From positions 1 to 6,000 of the forward strand of contig JAFYOA010000270.1 of assembly GCA_017547865.1 (NCBI GenBank): DNA of 6,000 nt. Direction: 5' to 3'. Under the pieces are notes generated by a model. The model did no database searches and had not been told where the DNA came from. It was given only the letters and a program-made list of their open reading frames with translations. The translations under genes were made by a program, and so were the position numbers. The stretch comes from Clostridia bacterium (GTDB lineage Bacteria; Bacillota_A; Clostridia; Oscillospirales; Acutalibacteraceae). How positions within the stretch are numbered: the first letter of the stretch is position 1; each line of letters opens with the position of its first letter. Shown here in pieces: positions 4,741-6,000 of this stretch.

Positions 4741-6000
4741 GAAACTAAAACTTACGAAATTGTGGATTGCGTAGAAAAACTGGAAGCTGCCATTGCCCGT
4801 ACCCGCAAGGCCCAGCAGGTTTTTGCCAAGTACACCCAGGAGCAGGTGGATAAGATTTTCCTGGCTGCCGCCACTGCCGCCAATAAGGCTCGTATTCCGC
4901 TGGCTAAAATGGCTGTGGAAGAAACCGGCATGGGCGTTGTGGAAGACAAGGTCATTAAGAACAACTACGCCGCCGAATACATTTACAACGCTTACAGAAA
5001 CACCAAGACCTGCGGTGTAATTGAAGAGGATAAGGCTTTTGGCATCAAGAAGATCGCCGAGCCCATCGGCGTGGTGGCTGCCGTTATCCCCACCACCAAC
5101 CCCACTTCCACCGCGATCTTTAAGTGCCTCATCGCGCTCAAGACCCGCAACGCTATCATCATCAGCCCCCATCCCCGTGCAAAGAACAGCACCATTGCCG
5201 CTGCCAAAATCGTTCTGGAAGCTGCTGTGGCTGCCGGTGCACCCGAAGGCATCATCGACTGGATCGACGTGCCTTCTCTGGAGATGACCAACCTGGTGAT
5301 GAAGGAAGCCGATATTATTCTGGCCACCGGCGGCCCCGGCATGGTGAAGGCCGCTTATTCCAGCGGTAAGCCTGCCCTGGGCGTTGGCGCCGGCAACGTG
5401 CCTGCCATCATCGATGACAGCGCCGATGTGCTGCAGGCCGTCAACTCCGTCATTCATTCCAAAACCTTCGATAACGGTATGATCTGCGCTTCCGAGCAGT
5501 CTGTTATCGTTATGGAAAGCATTTACGATACCGTGAAGATCGAGTTTGCTGCCCGCGGCTGCTACTTCCTCAACGAGCAGGAGACCGAGCGCGTGCGCAA
5601 GACCATCGTGATCAACGGCGCCCTGAACGCCCGCATCGTGGGTCAGCCCGCCGCCAAGATCGCCGAGCTGGCCGGTGTGACAGTTCCTGCCGGCACCAAG
5701 ATCCTCATCGGTGAAGTGGAGAGCGTGGATATCTCCGAAGAATTTGCCCACGAAAAGCTGTCTCCCGTTCTGGCTATGTACAAGGCCAAGAGCTTTGAAG
5801 ACGCCCTTGCCAAGGCCGAGCGCCTGGTGGAAGATGGCGGCTACGGCCACACCGCTTCCATTTACCTGAACACCGTTACCGCCGGCGACAAGCTGGATGA
5901 GTTTGCTGCCCGCATGAAGACCTGCCGTATTGTGGTGAACACTCCTTCTTCTCAGGGCGGCATCGGCGACCTGTACAACTTCAAGCTGGCTCCGTCCCTC
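4738..6000 (+). CDS. adhE: AdhE, acetaldehyde dehydrogenase (CoA-acylating) domain; gene runs off the window
   Basis: AdhE reduces acetyl-CoA to acetaldehyde and then ethanol, regenerating two NAD+ during fermentation. The first 421 codons are present, with no stop before the window ends. They cover most of the N-terminal CoA-acylating aldehyde dehydrogenase domain. Family motifs in order are EPIGVVAAVIPTTNPTS (108-124), LKTRNAIIISPHPRAK (134-149), ATGGPGMVKAAYSSGKP (196-212), GVGAGN (215-220), the catalytic cysteine C250 in FDNGMICASEQ (codon 5485-5487), and NTPSSQGGIGDLYNFKLAPSL at the 3' end. These match AdhE rather than generic aldehyde dehydrogenases. Full-length AdhE is about 870 aa with a C-terminal iron-dependent alcohol dehydrogenase domain, which would lie beyond 6000. 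A stand-alone acetaldehyde dehydrogenase cannot be excluded. Codon use is strongly biased to CTG, ACC, GGC and AAG, suggesting high expression. Placement behind rex fits NADH-controlled expression. Confidence 0.92.
   Translation, partial: METKTYEIVDCVEKLEAAIARTRKAQQVFAKYTQEQVDKIFLAAATAANKARIPLAKMAVEETGMGVVEDKVIKNNYAAEYIYNAYRNTKTCGVIEEDKAFGIKKIAEPIGVVAAVIPTTNPTSTAIFKCLIALKTRNAIIISPHPRAKNSTIAAAKIVLEAAVAAGAPEGIIDWIDVPSLEMTNLVMKEADIILATGGPGMVKAAYSSGKPALGVGAGNVPAIIDDSADVLQAVNSVIHSKTFDNGMICASEQSVIVMESIYDTVKIEFAARGCYFLNEQETERVRKTIVINGALNARIVGQPAAKIAELAGVTVPAGTKILIGEVESVDISEEFAHEKLSPVLAMYKAKSFEDALAKAERLVEDGGYGHTASIYLNTVTAGDKLDEFAARMKTCRIVVNTPSSQGGIGDLYNFKLAPSL

Noticed and set aside
4687..5850. A 387-codon open frame on the minus strand opposite adhE
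   Set aside because: It is antisense to the conserved aldehyde dehydrogenase domain and rich in Gly, His and Asn, with no family resemblance. It is another shadow of biased codons.

Overview
The window reads as a chromosomal housekeeping and fermentation region of a low-oxygen, Gram-positive (Firmicutes/Clostridia-like) bacterium. A gut Oscillospiraceae/Ruminococcaceae relative is my best guess. The clues are a clostridial-style second type IIA topoisomerase pair, a Rex redox repressor directly upstream of an AdhE-type acetaldehyde/alcohol dehydrogenase, strong AGGAGG-type ribosome sites, sigma-A promoters with extended -10 elements, and coding DNA rich in CTG, ACC, GGC and AAG codons beside AT-rich spacers. 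The lineage is inference; no rRNA or other taxonomic marker is present.

Layout, all genes on the + strand: (1) 2-115, the C-terminal tail of a ParE/GyrB-type subunit, followed 14 nt later by parC (130-2361), a complete topoisomerase IV-like A subunit. (2) 2362-2627, a 266-nt spacer with no convincing gene. It has consecutive GC-rich hairpins in its first 100 nt, overlapping A/T-rich inverted repeats in the middle, and a near-consensus promoter for secG at its 3' end. (3) secG (2628-2876), the small SecYEG subunit, closed by two back-to-back intrinsic terminators. (4) A monocistronic LysR-type regulator (3016-3936) with its own strong promoter and terminator. (5) A 165-nt spacer holding a perfect 8-bp inverted repeat with a 6-nt gap, then an extended -10 promoter. 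(6) rex (4102-4731) and the start of adhE (4738 to the window end), six bases apart. The adhE ribosome site overlaps the last rex codons.

Functionally, the window is four transcription units. ParE/ParC decatenate and relax DNA, SecG assists protein export, and the LysR protein has no evident target. Rex senses the NADH/NAD+ ratio and probably represses its own operon, so AdhE would be made when NADH is high and reducing equivalents must be passed to acetaldehyde and ethanol.

I found no mobile element, CRISPR array, tRNA, rRNA or clearly novel multi-gene system. The items most worth a second look are the palindrome upstream of rex, which has Rex-like half-sites at a non-standard spacing; the structured spacer after parC; and the alanine at the main quinolone-contact position of ParC.
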